Below are positions 1 to 11,497 of a DNA stretch of 64,000 nt, in pieces. This stretch comes from Gerris lacustris. Lineage: Eukaryota > Arthropoda > Insecta > Hemiptera > Gerridae. The notes beneath the pieces are model-generated. The model saw only the letters and a list, made by a program, of their open reading frames with translations, searched no databases and had not been told where the DNA came from. Location of the stretch: assembly GCA_951217055.1 (NCBI GenBank), contig OX578279.1, positions 27,244,173-27,308,172 on the forward strand. Direction: 5' to 3'. A program made the position numbers and the translations under genes. Each line of letters opens with the position of its first letter. Within the stretch, counting starts at the first letter, position 1.

Positions 1-364
1 TGAATTTTCTTTTAATAAAAAATAGGTCAACTTATATTAATTTATTAATCATTGCCATCATAAAGATAAATAGTTTAATACATGTTATATATGCGACTCA
101 GAAAGCGTCCATTTTGCAGGCAGGTTGCACCTTGCCTGCACGGTGCAATTTCGAATGGAAAACCATGGATATACGATTTTCGGTCTACCAACGAGACCGT
201 AGACGCCGATTGTCTAGCCCATGTATACCTGATCTATAATTAATTACAATTATTATACTTAATTTGATACAATAAAAATAAATGGTTGAATTGAACTAAA
301 GATGATCGGTCTATTTTTAATGACAAATATACATAGACAGACTTAATTTTTTACTCCTGTGATC
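1..364. other. AT-rich non-coding sequence
   Basis: No coding signal is seen. The only local structure is a short GC-rich imperfect palindrome near 114-140 (CAGGCAGGTTGCACC followed by its near complement). Confidence 0.6.
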
Positions 365-430
365 CTAAGTCCAATGATAGGACGCCAGGGAGCTATATGA
401 GCCACACAAACCACACATATTAGCAGACTC
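365..430 (-). repeat. Family D repeat, start fragment
   Basis: Read on the minus strand, this piece (gctaatatgtg, then ggctcatatagctccctgg) matches the start of the interspersed repeat named family D here, best seen at 8040-8505 and 59700-60385. Only the first ~65 bp are recognisable. Confidence 0.4.
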
Positions 431-2524
431 TCTTTAAAAGAATTTTCAAACTTTATACTTGAAGCAGGTAAAATGAAGCCATGGAATTTTCAAAAGGCTT
501 CATCGACGTTGTAGTGTTAGTGACCTGTATAGGGTTAAAATATATCTGGAAGAAATTAATACTATTTGTATAAGTTCTAGTGAAAAGATTGCATGTTCAA
601 ATTAGTATAGCTGTTGTTAATCTTATACATAGGAAATATGTAAAGTATAAAATATATTTTTATAAGGTGTTCACAGCTACACGAATTACATTAAACCACG
701 GCATTAAAACTGATTATACATATTAAACTTAGCTTCTAATTTTCTTATAAATTATTAGTTTCCTATCTAAAATATTGCAGTTAAAATGTGTAACAAGTAG
801 TCGAATATAAACAAAAACAGCTTCGTTGTTATATTTTGTGCAAAGGAATCTAATTTATATTCCAGGAAATGATGATTGCCTCTTTGACTCGAGTGAAATT
901 TATTAGCATGTTTTAACTAATTATGTATGCATGCTTTTGTCAAATATATTTTAAGGAATTTCTAATATATTTCACCTGACCATAGTTTGATAACGTTGAC
1001 ACGTGCTTATAAAAACAACAATATTTTTAGAACCCTTGCCCGCATTTTATGAAATTTAGATTGTTTTTCAAAGTTTCCCCATAGATATTAGATTAATTTA
1101 GGATATAAGCGGGGTTCGCCTATACTTATACTTTCATAGAAATTAAAACGTATACCGTAATTTATGCAATTTGAGAAAATAGTAATTATTGCATTACTAT
1201 TTCCGCAGCGATAATAAAATTCATGGAAAAAAGGGGAGAGCAAAGTTAACTGCTTTAAAGTGCCTACTAATGATTTCATAAGTTTTAACTCACCAAGAAA
1301 TTAATTAATTTTAAACTAATAATTGTATATATTATGTGAAGTATTCTATCAATAGGGTCTTGCCAATATAACAGCAATGTTCATCGAAGCGTAACACGTT
1401 ATAAGAACTTTTCTTAACGGAGTAAAATGAACATAAAGTACCCTTGTGTATTTACATGTTAGAAAGGCAAGCTACTGTAAGATAAGGGCCAAGTGCTGTT
1501 GAGTATCCAAGGTGTTAGCCTTAGGGTGAAGGACCAGAAAGGGTGATTGGGCAAGGGATCAGTAGGGGTATTCTCATCCACCTGACGTATGTACTCCATA
1601 CCTTTCCTATCTTCTAACCTCATCTTCACTCACTATCTCCTTCCTGAAAACATCTTCCTTAGAACCCTCTTCCATTCTTTTATCGCTTACTATTCTGTCG
1701 TAAAAGATTTTACTTTTGGGGGAACAAAAACAACTTTCACGATACTAGAACTCACAAGAACACATTACATACAACAGGATAGAATTTCTACACCTAATTT
1801 TTTTGAAAGAAAATCCTTCCTTTAAACTAATGTAGAACTAGCATAATTGCAAGAACAAAAAAGTTAGGTTAGAATCGAAGCCGACTAGCTAAAGGTTGTT
1901 TAGCTAAAGTATTATAAGATACAATTTTTCAAGTCTTAATAAGCCACGATAAAATTCCTGTTTCAATTTCTTCCTCAAAATATTTAATTCATTCCTCAAT
2001 ATTTTAATTTCTTAGAACTAATTATTACAACCTTCTGCAAGCAATTCACAGATAAAACCAGGCCACCTTGCACCAGAAACATCATACCGATCGAATGACA
2101 TTAAACCTAATACCGTGAAAACAAGAATATCGAATACGAATAAGCCAGTTTTCAGAAGTGCCAGGTTACATAAGTCTAGCGTGTTTCAGATGTTGCCGCA
2201 GTATGAGATAAGCTCCCTTTGCACTTTTCCTCACAAAAAATCATTATCAGCCCATTTGATTCAAGGGATTTCGTGCAAGTGATAAGTAAAGGAAAGGAGA
2301 GTAATTACTTTTAAGGATAAATTGAAGAACATTTGCGCTAGTGGATTCTGTAATTAAATATACAAGAGGTCCTCCACAAATATTTAATTTCCACGATGCC
2401 CATTTAACATATTAATAAGTCATCATCACGCCTATGTGCCTCGTGAGAGTCAGACTCCGTATCCAAGCTACTCAAATAAATCTTAACGAGTTTATTTACA
2501 ATTATCGTATAGGCACTAATGGCC
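431..2524. other. AT-rich non-coding stretch
   Basis: No gene or clear mobile element is seen. The part around 1440-1640 is less AT-rich and contains a 78-codon open frame on the plus strand. That frame has no recognisable motif and is treated as chance. Confidence 0.5.
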
Positions 2525-2645
2525 TATTAAACGGATTTCTGTCTTGGAATTTGAAATCGGAGACATAAAATATTTTCGTTCTTTAAAACGATCACATAGC
2601 TCCAGTTATCTTTAGTAAGCTTGGAAGCAAAATTAATAATCAAAT
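2525..2645 (+). repeat. Family D repeat, 3' part
   Basis: This copy carries the family's 3' half: aacggatttctgtcttgga, then aaatcggagacataaaat, then an acgatcacatagctcc block, ending in agtaagcttggaagcaaaat. It is nearly identical to 60255-60380. The class of the family is unknown; no coding potential, TIR or tail was found. Confidence 0.75.
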
Positions 2646-2770
2646 AAGTCAAGAGAGTTTATTTTATTTATTATGAATAAGTACTACATCCTAATTACCG
2701 CCTTCAAAACTTTAAATTTCCAGCCCATATTGTGACTCTGACTCAGGTCAGGCCAGTTTTTTCCCCTCGC

Positions 2771-2889
2771 TGACATAAACAAGACCGCAAATTGAGGCGT
2801 AGAAGAGCAGGGCAGGCCAGTACTGTGCCACACGAAGCCTGCCAGACACTTGTGGACTGGCGCCAAAATTCACGCGGTCTCATTTATGT
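2771..2889. repeat. Small foldback
   Basis: gacataaacaagaccgc at the left end is answered by gcggtctcatttatgtc at the right end (15 of 17 paired), with a less AT-rich ~85-bp interior. It could be a MITE remnant or chance. Confidence 0.3.
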
Positions 2890-3829
2890 CCACGGTTGAA
2901 AAAACTCGAAGCTTATCTAATTTGAATCTATCTTAACAGATTGTCCAGTAATTCATCATTATGCAAAATAATTTTCTTTATGCTGGTATTATTAATAGTA
3001 AAAATCCTTTCATGTTGACTAATAGATAAACATAATTTATTTTTAAAGAAATAATCTTTGTTGAAAGTAAAGCAGTTTAATCGTTATCTTAAATGTCTTA
3101 CACTACAATCGATCGTTACTAATTCAAAGTTGGACCTTCAAACTACACGCGTTTTTCAGAAAGGTTATTGCAGTTGGGAATGACGTGTAATTATCTGTTA
3201 TCGTGTCTTCTGTATTTGTTATTCCTACAATTGCAATACCTATTTATGAGGTATACATTTAGAGCAATACAAGAGGGTAATTTTAGAAAATTAAACTTAT
3301 CATTTCAATGCAGTTCAATGTTACCAACATCACATTAAAATAATGTAATATTCATTACAGCTTGAAGAAAAAACAAAGTTTTAGATAAGACATTGTACAT
3401 TGTCAAGAAGAATTTGTCATTCTCTAACACAAACTCTTACTAATTATCTTTTTTACCTAAAAAAAAAAGAAGTGGAATGAATTTAATTCATGATAAATAC
3501 GGAATCGCGTGCTTGAGATAAATAATATCTGAGAGAGTCAAGAGAAAATATATATTCCTGAATAAAAACGAAATGTAAGTTTGAAATGCAAGTCTCTTGT
3601 CATTGTGTAAGTAATGAATTTCTGCATAATGAATTCTAATTAATTCTGAAATAATAAATGCTAATTGGAAAAAAAAATGAAGGAATCATTTTAACTTGAA
3701 TAGCGACCAAGGAATTAATAGGCAATGAAATAGAAGGGAACATTGGCTATTGTAAAGTCACTGCTAACGTCCAGAAAGTGAATCACATACTTATGTTTAT
3801 AAGTTTACTTCCTAGGATAATATTGAGAT
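2890..3829. other. AT-rich non-coding stretch
   Basis: Nothing recognisable on either strand. Confidence 0.5.
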
Positions 3830-4045
3830 CGTTCTGAAGAACGTTTTCTTTTATGTCTCCGAATCCAAAAATTCCAAGACAGAAGTCCGTTTTAGACATT
3901 AAAGAATATTTTTAGACTCGTGTCTGTCTGTCGGTTTGTCAACATTTTTGCGAACCACCTAAGGACTATACAAGGCTGATTTTGATGAAATTAAATGGTT
4001 GGAAACAATTATTAAACTCATTGTTGATCCAATAATAATTTTATC
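3830..4045 (-). repeat. Family D repeat
   Basis: Minus-strand copy with the family landmarks in order: attaaactcattgttgatcc region, a short GACA/GACAGACA tract, a gtctaaaacgg-type block, the tcggagacataaaa block and the acgttctt/acgatc block. It lies just upstream of the hammerhead tandem. Confidence 0.65.
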
Positions 4046-4156
4046 CTTCTGGACACAATTTTTTTAAAAGAATATATTTAACAGATATATTATTATAATA
4101 TAGAAAGTCATCCCAGCTATCTTTAAAACTAGCTGCAAAAAAAACTTATACATGGG

Positions 4157-4225
4157 TATCGTCGGCCCCCTGATGAGTCGGACGCGACGAAACGATGCAG
4201 GACATGGCGTAATGCCGAGCCAACA
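4157..4225 (+). ncRNA. Hammerhead ribozyme, canonical core
   Basis: The core is complete: CUGAUGA at 4170-4176, stem II GUCG-GACG-CGAC directly after it, and GAAA at 4189-4192. Stem III pairs ACG-AUG with CAU-(gg bulge)-CGU around a 5-nt loop. A15.1 pairs with U16.1 at 4210, and the cleavage nucleotide is A at 4211, which is allowed (H = A, C or U). Stem I can form five pairs, UCGGC with GCCGA, beyond a small internal loop. All bases known to be essential in this family are present, so self-cleavage between 4211 and 4212 is predicted but untested. Confidence 0.7.
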
Positions 4226-4465
4226 ACTATTGACGTAATGTCTGATGTTGGAGCAGTTCCTATTTTCCAAGCTTGCGTGGTACATCCCTAGGTGTCTCTC
4301 ACTCACACAAATTGTGTAGCTAACTGCAGTGTGCAAACACGGTATCATATTGCTAATCTGTTTTGCCAGCCAAGCAAGTATGGCGGTATGAGAGCACTCT
4401 CGCGCTCGTCTGATAAGCTCTATATCTGATCTTCTGGATCTGGTATAGGTCGAGAGTTGGGTGGG

Positions 4466-4534
4466 CAATGTCGGGCCCCTGGTGAGTGGGACGCGACGAA
4501 ACGATGCAGGACATGGCGCAATGACGAGCCAACA
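4466..4534 (+). ncRNA. Hammerhead ribozyme copy, mutated core
   Basis: This is the second unit of the tandem. The core reads CUGGUGA instead of CUGAUGA (A6 to G), stem II has a mismatch (GUGG against CGAC), and the nucleotide equivalent to U16.1 is C. Each change is expected to abolish or strongly reduce cleavage. The GAAAC block and the downstream sequence are conserved. Confidence 0.6.
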
Positions 4535-4640
4535 TCTTAACGATGTAATGTCTGATGTTGGAACAGTTTCTATGTACCACGCTTGCGTAATACATCCCTT
4601 GTATGCATTGATTGTGCATATGTTTTTTACACATAAAGTT

Positions 4641-5984
4641 ATTATATCGTTAGCATTATTGCAGTTTCGGCAGACAAAACCTAGCATGTGATTATAGATT
4701 GTACTTATTATCAATTATTAAAGATTGTACTAGTTATCTAGAGATGACAGTAGATTGTACTGTTAATTTATAGCGACAACGTAAGAGACTATATAAAGTT
4801 TTTAACATTTTAAGTGTTACAAGGTAAGCAACGATTATCTTTTAGAAAGCCTTTATCTAACTTAACATTTATAGATAACCTTCCTTAAATATACAATTCT
4901 ACAAAAACTTACACCACCTAATATTTTACACATCGTTTTACACGGGGTGTTATTTTATCCTTCCTATCACACTTCTATGGATACACATAATAATGAAAAA
5001 AGTCGTAAAAAGAAAAGACCAAGGTAGTTATAAATTACCGTCACAAAATTAGTCACAGCTGAACTGAAAGATGTTGGGTTTAACTTTACCGCGGAGATTT
5101 TAGCAATCGTTCCTCTCTTATTTGTTTTATTTGAACCCCTTCCTGAAAAAGATGGAGATAAAAAAAAAGAGTTTTTAAAACTTTTTCCTTCTTTTCTCAT
5201 CCTTTTTCTTCTTTGTTGTTAAGCCGTTTATTTGATGAATTCGTTAGAGTGTTAATCCTTAAGGGAATATTTGAGGCAAGTGGCTTTTGGGCTGAAGCCA
5301 GCAAGTTGTTATACGAAACGAGACAGGAGAAGAGAAGGGGGTATTTTCACCCCCTGGAGGTCGACCACTTCTCATTACAGGAGGGGGCGAGTTCCCCCCT
5401 TCGCCTTGCAACAACTCTTGTGGAATCCCAACTTGTTACACGCTATTTAATAAAACTTTAGGGATTACTCTACCTTTTTTTTCTTTTTCCCCCCTTTCTA
5501 TATATATTCTACAACAACATCACTGGACTACCAGACGGTTGTTTTTTTTTTTTATTTCTTTCTTTCCTTTGTGGCTTGTAGATCCTCTCCAAAACAGAGT
5601 AAAAAAAGGTTTAGCGAGAGAAAAAAAGCAATTTATTTGATTATTAGTTTGTTTTCCCTGGCGAAAGTAAGACGGAATGAGAAAAGTTAATTTTGTTTTG
5701 AGAACAATCTTTTTTTCGGACTTCCTCATTCCGTGCATTATTGTTATCAAAGAATATTCATTTTTTCACGGTTGAAAGGTAAAAGAAGAAACTAACGATA
5801 AAAAGGAGGGAGTAAAATTATGGATATAATTTTTGTTCTAAAAAAACCTTTGAAAGTAATATAAAACATACTACCGGAGTGAAAAGAATATATTAATCTG
5901 GAACTGATGTAAAATATAATTGGTTCTTATAAAATAAAATTATAAATATAAGATAAATACCTTAGCTGAAAGAGGAAAAGTTAT
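4641..5984. other. Non-coding stretch, poly(T/A) runs
   Basis: No recognised gene. The segment 5210-5460 is less AT-rich and open for 82 codons on the plus strand, but shows no family motif. Dense T and A runs surround it at about 5160-5180, 5470-5500 and 5540-5560. Confidence 0.45.
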
Positions 5985-6245
5985 GAATAACAATAAAAAT
6001 GTATCAATTAAAACCATTCCTCAAGATTCATAAAAATTGGATGAGTAGTTTTTAAGATTATGGGAGCTTGCAAAAATGTTAAACGACAAAGAGACACGAG
6101 ACAAATAATGTACCTTTGTGTCTAAAACGGATTTCTGACCAGGAAATGTTTGAATTCGAAGAAAAAAATAAATTTCTGAAAATTAAAGAATGACCCCTAT
6201 GCTTACATTATCCGGTAAACTCGGAAGCAAAAGCATATGCTATAA
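5985..6245 (+). repeat. Family D repeat, diverged
   Basis: Landmarks are in family order: aaaattggatgagtagtttt, cgacaaagagacacgagac (a decayed GACA tract), ctaaaacggatttctg, and cggtaaactcggaagcaaaa. It is clearly older than the 60-kb copy. Confidence 0.55.
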
Positions 6246-6331
6246 TAAATAAGTCTTATATAACAAATTATAGCCTTATTTAAAAATAGCGTAGATTAAT
6301 TTAATTAACACACAATAAAATAGACTCTATG

Positions 6332-7785
6332 TAGGGAATCCAATTCCGGACGAAATTTTCGAACCCGGGATTTCGGGTCCGCAAAAACGAATTCCGGGAC
6401 CAATTCCGGGATTGGTCAAATTCCAACTAGACTGATAAAATGCCTAAAAGCATGTAGTTATGATGTACTATTATTAATATAATTATCATAATAACAAAAT
6501 AAGCCATATTATTAGTATTTTGTTTTGTTTGAAAAAAATATTGATGAACATTAATCACACTAAAAGGCAGGGAGCAAAAACATTTTAAGTCAATCAATGT
6601 GGTCGGGTGTAGGTATAGTAGGCACTTAAAGATTCAAGCTTCATTGCGGTTTTTTAGCAAATAAGTTGTACATTTAAACAGTTGCATTTGTACAAGTAAA
6701 TGCAATTGCATTTATAAACTAAAAAAATTAAATACATTACACAATAAAATAATGAATTATTAAAATACCAAGTAAAAGATGTACCTAATGAAAACAACTA
6801 ATCATCCCTTAATATGTTTTAGCAACAAACAAAACTGCATATTTTACATGTTTCTAAATAAATGCTATTTAGGTTTTAAAATTATAAAACTTAAAATGTA
6901 TACAGTATAATGAATTATAATTAAGCCAAACTGCATTCTTGAGTTAACCGATATGCAATAGTTACTTTTACTTTTCTTATTCTCAGTGTACGTCATTTAG
7001 AAAATCGAGATAATTTAAGTAAAATAGAAATATTTTAATGATTATATTACATATCATCAATGTGATATAAAAATGAAAACACTTAAAATAAATCAAACTT
7101 ATAACACTAATTTTGGACACATTCCTTTTGAAAATAAGCTCTTAGGAACAATATTTCATCGATTGTTTTTTCATCAAGTCGACTTCTTAGTTTGTTGGTA
7201 ATGTAACAAGCTGCCGAAAATGCATGTACTTCTTCTAGACTGGTGGGAGAAATATACATTTGATATCTGTAGGCCAACTCCAGGTGAAGACCGCTCACTC
7301 CTCCATTTTCAAATAGAGCCATTTCTTTTCTATTGTACTTAGTACAATAAGAATACTTACTTAGTATTAGTCCGTGTTTCAGATTCAATAGTTTTTCTAT
7401 TTTTTTTATTTAAAAGTTGCGTAAGTTTAGCTGGAGCTGGATAAATACTTTCCTCTCTTTTAATACCCTCTTGAGTCAACATCGCACAGTCAACAAATCA
7501 CAGAAGTCTGTCTACTCTTACTACGCTACTAAGTGCATTCGACTTCCCGATTAATATTATTGTATATTCAAGTAATTTGTTTGATTGTTTATTTAGTTCA
7601 CTACTTATTAATAAATAAAGTATGTTATTTATTTAGAAAATATGTTATTCTCTTGATTAAACAGTACTTGTACCAGTCAAAATACCTTAAAACTTAAAAA
7701 TTTCCTAATCCCGTAATCCCGGGACTATTACTTTACAATCCCGGGATTTCCGTAGGGGTATATCAACCCGGGATTGGATTCCCTA
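6332..7785. mobile_element. hAT DNA transposon, internally decayed
   Basis: The ends are inverted: TAGGGAATCCAATTCCGG at the left, and at the right the complement of TAGGGAATCCAATCCCGGG. The flanks are actctatg (6324-6331) and actttatg (7786-7793), an 8-bp target duplication with one mismatch, the length typical of hAT elements. Further ccgggatt repeats lie inside both ends. The interior keeps only the transposase C-terminus on the minus strand. At 1454 bp it is too short for an autonomous hAT, so it is a deletion derivative. Confidence 0.85.
7107..7388 (-). pseudogene. hAT transposase C-terminal dimerisation domain (fragment)
   Basis: Ninety-three codons are open. Residues ~25-90 match the hAT C-terminal dimerisation domain: KEMALFENGG, then PTSLEEVHAFSAACYI, KLRSRLDEKTID and FLRAYFQ. 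In the family this region follows the catalytic RNase H-like fold and ends the transposase. Two usual positions are altered: the ERvFS motif reads EVHAFS, and SAAG reads SAAC. Nothing upstream on the minus strand (7389-7785) can be read as BED finger or catalytic core, so this is a relic of the element's own transposase. A domesticated short gene is possible but unlikely inside intact TIRs. Confidence 0.8.
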
Positions 7786-7793
7786 ACTTTATG

Positions 7794-8039
7794 ACAATAT
7801 CAGAGTAAATCTTTAATTATAATAATTATAGATAAAGAGTAAAATCGGAGTAAAGTGGTAAGAACATGTTGTTGCCAAAACATAAATTACCGCTCCAGGA
7901 AAGGGTACTCATACCAGCTACTATACATAGGGTGTCCCAACTATTATGCATTGCCCATTAATCTGTTTTGTTTTAAACGTATAAAAAAAAAATTGTAAAT
8001 TGTGATTTATGTCATACCAAACTTACCTAAGTTAACGGG
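7794..8039. other. AT-rich non-coding spacer
   Basis: No feature seen between the hAT target duplication and the next family D copy. Confidence 0.5.
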
Positions 8040-8505
8040 AGCATTGTGATCACTCTGATGAAGAACATAATTCTTATGCCTCCAAATTGATATTCATCAG
8101 GGAACATTTTTGGTCTGTCAGTCGGCCAGTCTGACGTTAAACATTTTTTTGAACCACTATATCTTAAAAAATACTCCACTGATTTTAATGAAATTGCAAT
8201 GTTAAGTCATAATTAGCCCATTGCCGGTCCTATATTAATTTCATCCTTCTGTGCCCATTGGTTTTTCTTCTACATAAGCACAAACTTGTGTTTATTAACA
8301 CCTACATCTTTAGAAGTACTGACCCAATTTTCAAGACATTTTGATGGTTTTTCGAAAGTAGCCCACAGATAGTCCCTTATTAATTTCAATTTAATATTGC
8401 TTATAAAGAAGTGTGGCCTCACTGGGAATCGAAACAGATTTAAGTGACCATTCGTACAATAATAGGATGCGAGGAAGCTATGTGCCACATATTAGCTGAC
8501 TTTTA
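8040..8505 (-). repeat. Family D repeat, near full length
   Basis: Read on the minus strand it begins gtcagctaatatgtggcac, atagcttcctcgcatccta, then a tcgattcccagtgagg block, a taattatgac block, a GACA-poor central tract, nttccctgatg, and ends in gttaacttaggtaag. The 58740-59175 copy has the same order, which gives a unit of about 430-470 bp. Confidence 0.7.
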
Positions 8506-9827
8506 TGATGAGTAATAACTGTGTTTAATAAGTGATATCAGTTAAAATTTAACGAAAATATCATTTAAGTGGCGATAAAATGTTAACAGATTGAACAGTC
8601 ATTCTTCATAAAAATAAATCTATTTTTATAAAACAAAATAAAAACTATATTTAGAATTTATTATATTACTAGGCAGAAATTCCCTATGCTCTATTCTGCT
8701 AACTTTATTAAAAATAGAAAACATCTATTTTAACAATATCTTTGAAATCGACAGCCGTAAAATGGATGATTTTATTTAGAAACGAAGTATCGCCTTTTAT
8801 TTACAATAATAAAAAAAAAAAATCTCTCTCTTATTGACTCATTCATTTACTGCATTATACATTGATATGTGTATAACGGACAACATATTATTAAAGTAAT
8901 TAACTTAAAATAATAATAAAAGCAGGTATATTATTATAAATAATAATAAGGGCAGGTGTGGATTACGTATTGTGGCAGGTATAAAATATCATGAGAGTTT
9001 TGTTGATGGGGTGAAGGAAACGGCTTTGTTTCTACTCTAGGGGCATTGTGAGCTACGATGTAACACGAGTTTTACATTTACTTGTCAATATGTAGACATA
9101 TCTAACTATAGAATTACATGAGGACCTGTCATATCCAAATACATATTGTGTAACAAATATATACACTGCAGCCTTATTACTGCTAATCCTTGACTCTGAT
9201 TATACCTTCAACTTTAATTAGCTATGTTATAATATTATCAGGTTTGAATTCCTTTAAACAATCCCAGTAAGGTAAAATAATTTAGGTGTTAAAATAAAAT
9301 CACAATTTCAAAAATAATTTTTGACATTACATTACGGTGGACTTATCACTCAGTATGAGAAATCATTAAATCATTAAATTATTTATTTATTATTATCAAA
9401 TAACATCAGCAAAATTAATCAAATATTCGATCCAAAAATCGGATTAAGCATTCTCATGTACATCGTAATAAATACGATGTACGGATTGACCGAATTTTAA
9501 TCGTTAAAATAAACTACATATTATGGCTTCTAATAATTGTGAAATAAGAAATGAATATATAAAATATTCTAAAATTATAACTTTTTCTCTGCAAAACATA
9601 AAAAATATGCTAATTTACTGAATACTGCATAAATTTGGTTCCTAAAAAATGTTTTTGAATTTCTGAGGGTAAACTTTAAAGTAACGGTAAAAACACCACA
9701 TGTTGAGGTGAGCAATTATTTTTCAAGGTTTCTTACCATTACCGACTTAAAATCTTAGATATTGATATCAACAAAAGACCCACCAGTTTTAAATAAATTT
9801 ATTCTTTTTAAGAAAAATATCTTCATA
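8506..9827. other. AT-rich non-coding stretch
   Basis: Nothing recognisable. Short duplicated taataataa stretches occur near 8910-8950. Confidence 0.5.
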
Positions 9828-9990
9828 GACCAGGAGATAACGCGCAAAACAGGGTCAGACTAACAATCAAGCTAGACTTTTGTGTACAAGTTAATCTTTT
9901 AGTGCCTTTAAAGAATATATGTGGTTGGCTAAGTTCATCTGCGGGGCATAGCTTAGTAATAAACACTTGAAAAAAACAAAGTGGTGGAGA
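9828..9990 (-). repeat. Family H repeat
   Basis: The reverse complement of this segment matches 40595-40765 over about 160 bp. Shared blocks include tatctcctggtctgt, acttagccnaccacatat and ttttcttcaaatgtttatta-like sequence next to a T run. Only these two copies occur in the window. Class unknown. Confidence 0.6.
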
Positions 9991-10094
9991 GCGGCCATGT
10001 CCCGCCAATAATGGTGGACATCCTTTACCTTCAAGTGAAACCTTCCCCAGAACACTGCCACGTTTTGAACAATTTTCGTCGATTCTTGCTCCCT

Positions 10095-10403
10095 TATTTT
10101 ATTTATATCTAGTAGTAAGGTTCTAATACAAGACGGGTAGGACGAACCACTTGTTTGAACCCAGCGATTATGCCATTTTTTAGCTCCAATTTACAATCCC
10201 CGTGGTATGAGAGTTCCAGTGACTTCTCACATCATACCTCTTTCTGTACATTGTACCGCCGAAGAAAGTATTATGTGAGCCATATAAAACAGAGCATCAG
10301 GCGAGGGATCGAACCCACGACCTCGTATCAACCATGATTCAGTGATGGCTGAGCAGACGTGGTAAGTAATTTAATCCACACGGCCACGCCGGCGCCAGCT
10401 CTC
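10095..10403 (-). mobile_element. tRNA-derived SINE
   Basis: On the minus strand the element begins with a tRNA-like head: an A box TGGCCGTGTGG close to the 5' end and a B box GGGTTCGATCCC about 60 bp downstream, both fitting the Pol III type 2 promoter. A ~200-bp unrelated body follows, ending near an aataaaataa-like stretch. A clean target duplication was not found, so the 3' limit is approximate. It is not a tRNA gene, because the anticodon arm and acceptor stem do not pair. Confidence 0.65.
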
Positions 10404-11265
10404 TATTATATCTATATTATATCTCAATAAATTATATCTCTATATTACACCTAAATTGCCCTTGGGTCTGTGAGACCCAGCCCGTCTACTCAAGTCAGTA
10501 ATATTTTCATAACTTGTGGCAATATTTTATTAAATATTTATAACTAAATCTTTCTGCTCTAATTTAATTTAATTAGCAATTTTTTAATATTTATGTCAGG
10601 TATTATTAAAAATATTTTATAATGGTTGCTTCATTTTTTTAATCGATTTCTTGTTGTTTATTTCATTCAATTTATTATTATATTTGTTCTTACTGAACCA
10701 CTTTTTTGAAAAGAGGTTTGAAAAGAGTATGTATAAGTTACTTTTTTGCCTATGGGCACCCTGACTATTATTAGAGAACGAATTTATTCTAAAAGAAATA
10801 TAAAGTAAGTCGAAGTACTGCCAATAAGAAATTTAAAGAAAATTATACGTGATATTAAAGATACACCTCCAATCTTCGATCAACAAGAATGAAATTTGAG
10901 AATGCAGCCCAACTTTAAAAAAAAACTTTGATTATAGATTTAAAACTAGAATAAATTAAGAGAAACCTAAATAAACTACTAAAGAACTTTAAGGCAAGTA
11001 CATACGTCTTTTTAAGTTAAAGTGATCACGAACTTAAGTAAAAACGTTTAATTTTCATTTGCTCAAGGTTTCAACTTTAAGAAGTAGTGAGGATTCCAAT
11101 AGAATGTTTAAGCTGGCAAATAAAATATTTGTTTTGTAAGTTAGAACAATTAAATACTTGTTCAACACGTAGATCCAAGCGGCAATAAGCTGAACTACTC
11201 TAGCTAAACAGATAGGAATACTACACAAGTACAAAAAAAGACAAAAAATCTTCTAATTATAACAC
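10404..11265. other. AT-rich non-coding stretch
   Basis: No feature seen. ttatatct repeats lie next to the SINE head (10410-10450). Confidence 0.5.
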
Positions 11266-11351
11266 TCAATTTTTAAGTTTCCCCACCGCTTTCAAGGAAA
11301 ATAAAAGATAAAATAATATTACCAAAAACATACAATAATAGTACATTACGC

Positions 11352-11462
11352 GTCGAGTGCGGAAAGTACCATTTTGCATGCGAGTGTGGAGTTTGCGTAA
11401 AAGCGTGAGTTTGAGTAAAACTACACGAGCAATGCAAAATGCCGTTTTCGAAAATGCCGTTA
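11352..11462. repeat. Small foldback (hairpin MITE-like)
   Basis: cattttgcatgcgagtgtgg on the left is answered on the right by the complement of cattttgcattgctcgtgta, giving imperfect ~25-30-bp arms around a short gcgtaaaagcg centre. It lies directly beside the possible recombinase-like exon and may be an insertion. Confidence 0.5.
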
Positions 11463-11497
11463 CGATTGTTAGATTTAAATAATAAATACAGAAAAAA

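Larger units (their letters stand above)
4147..4640 (+). mobile_element. Retrozyme-like tandem dimer (309-bp unit)
   Basis: Two homologous units lie in direct orientation exactly 309 bp apart, measured between the hammerhead cores. Homology covers the ribozyme and ~100 bp downstream (ggacatggcg, gagccaaca, gtaatgtctgatgttgg, gcttgcgt, acatccct). Unit 1 is followed by its own ~150-bp tail (about 4300-4455); unit 2 has lost most of the corresponding tail. Tandem hammerhead units of a few hundred bp are the hallmark of retrozymes and of Penelope-like pseudo-LTRs; a 309-nt circular RNA would be the expected product. A 216-codon minus-strand open frame crosses both units because 309 is divisible by three. 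It matches no known protein and is probably a by-product. The assignment is an inference from layout. Confidence 0.6.

Noticed and set aside
4147..4640. CRISPR-like array from direct repeats
   Set aside because: Only two long, diverged units; a eukaryotic repeat, not a short-repeat/spacer array.
4064..4714. 216-codon minus-strand open frame with internal CPASFRRV repeats
   Set aside because: It arises because the 309-bp ribozyme unit is a multiple of three. The conserved structure is on the other strand and the protein has no recognised family.
8050..8110. CTGATGA followed by an agaacataattctt hairpin inside family D
   Set aside because: No GAAA follows the hairpin and there is no stem III or cleavage site, so it is not a hammerhead.
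10270..10403. tRNA gene
   Set aside because: A and B boxes are present, but the acceptor and anticodon arms do not pair and a SINE body follows.
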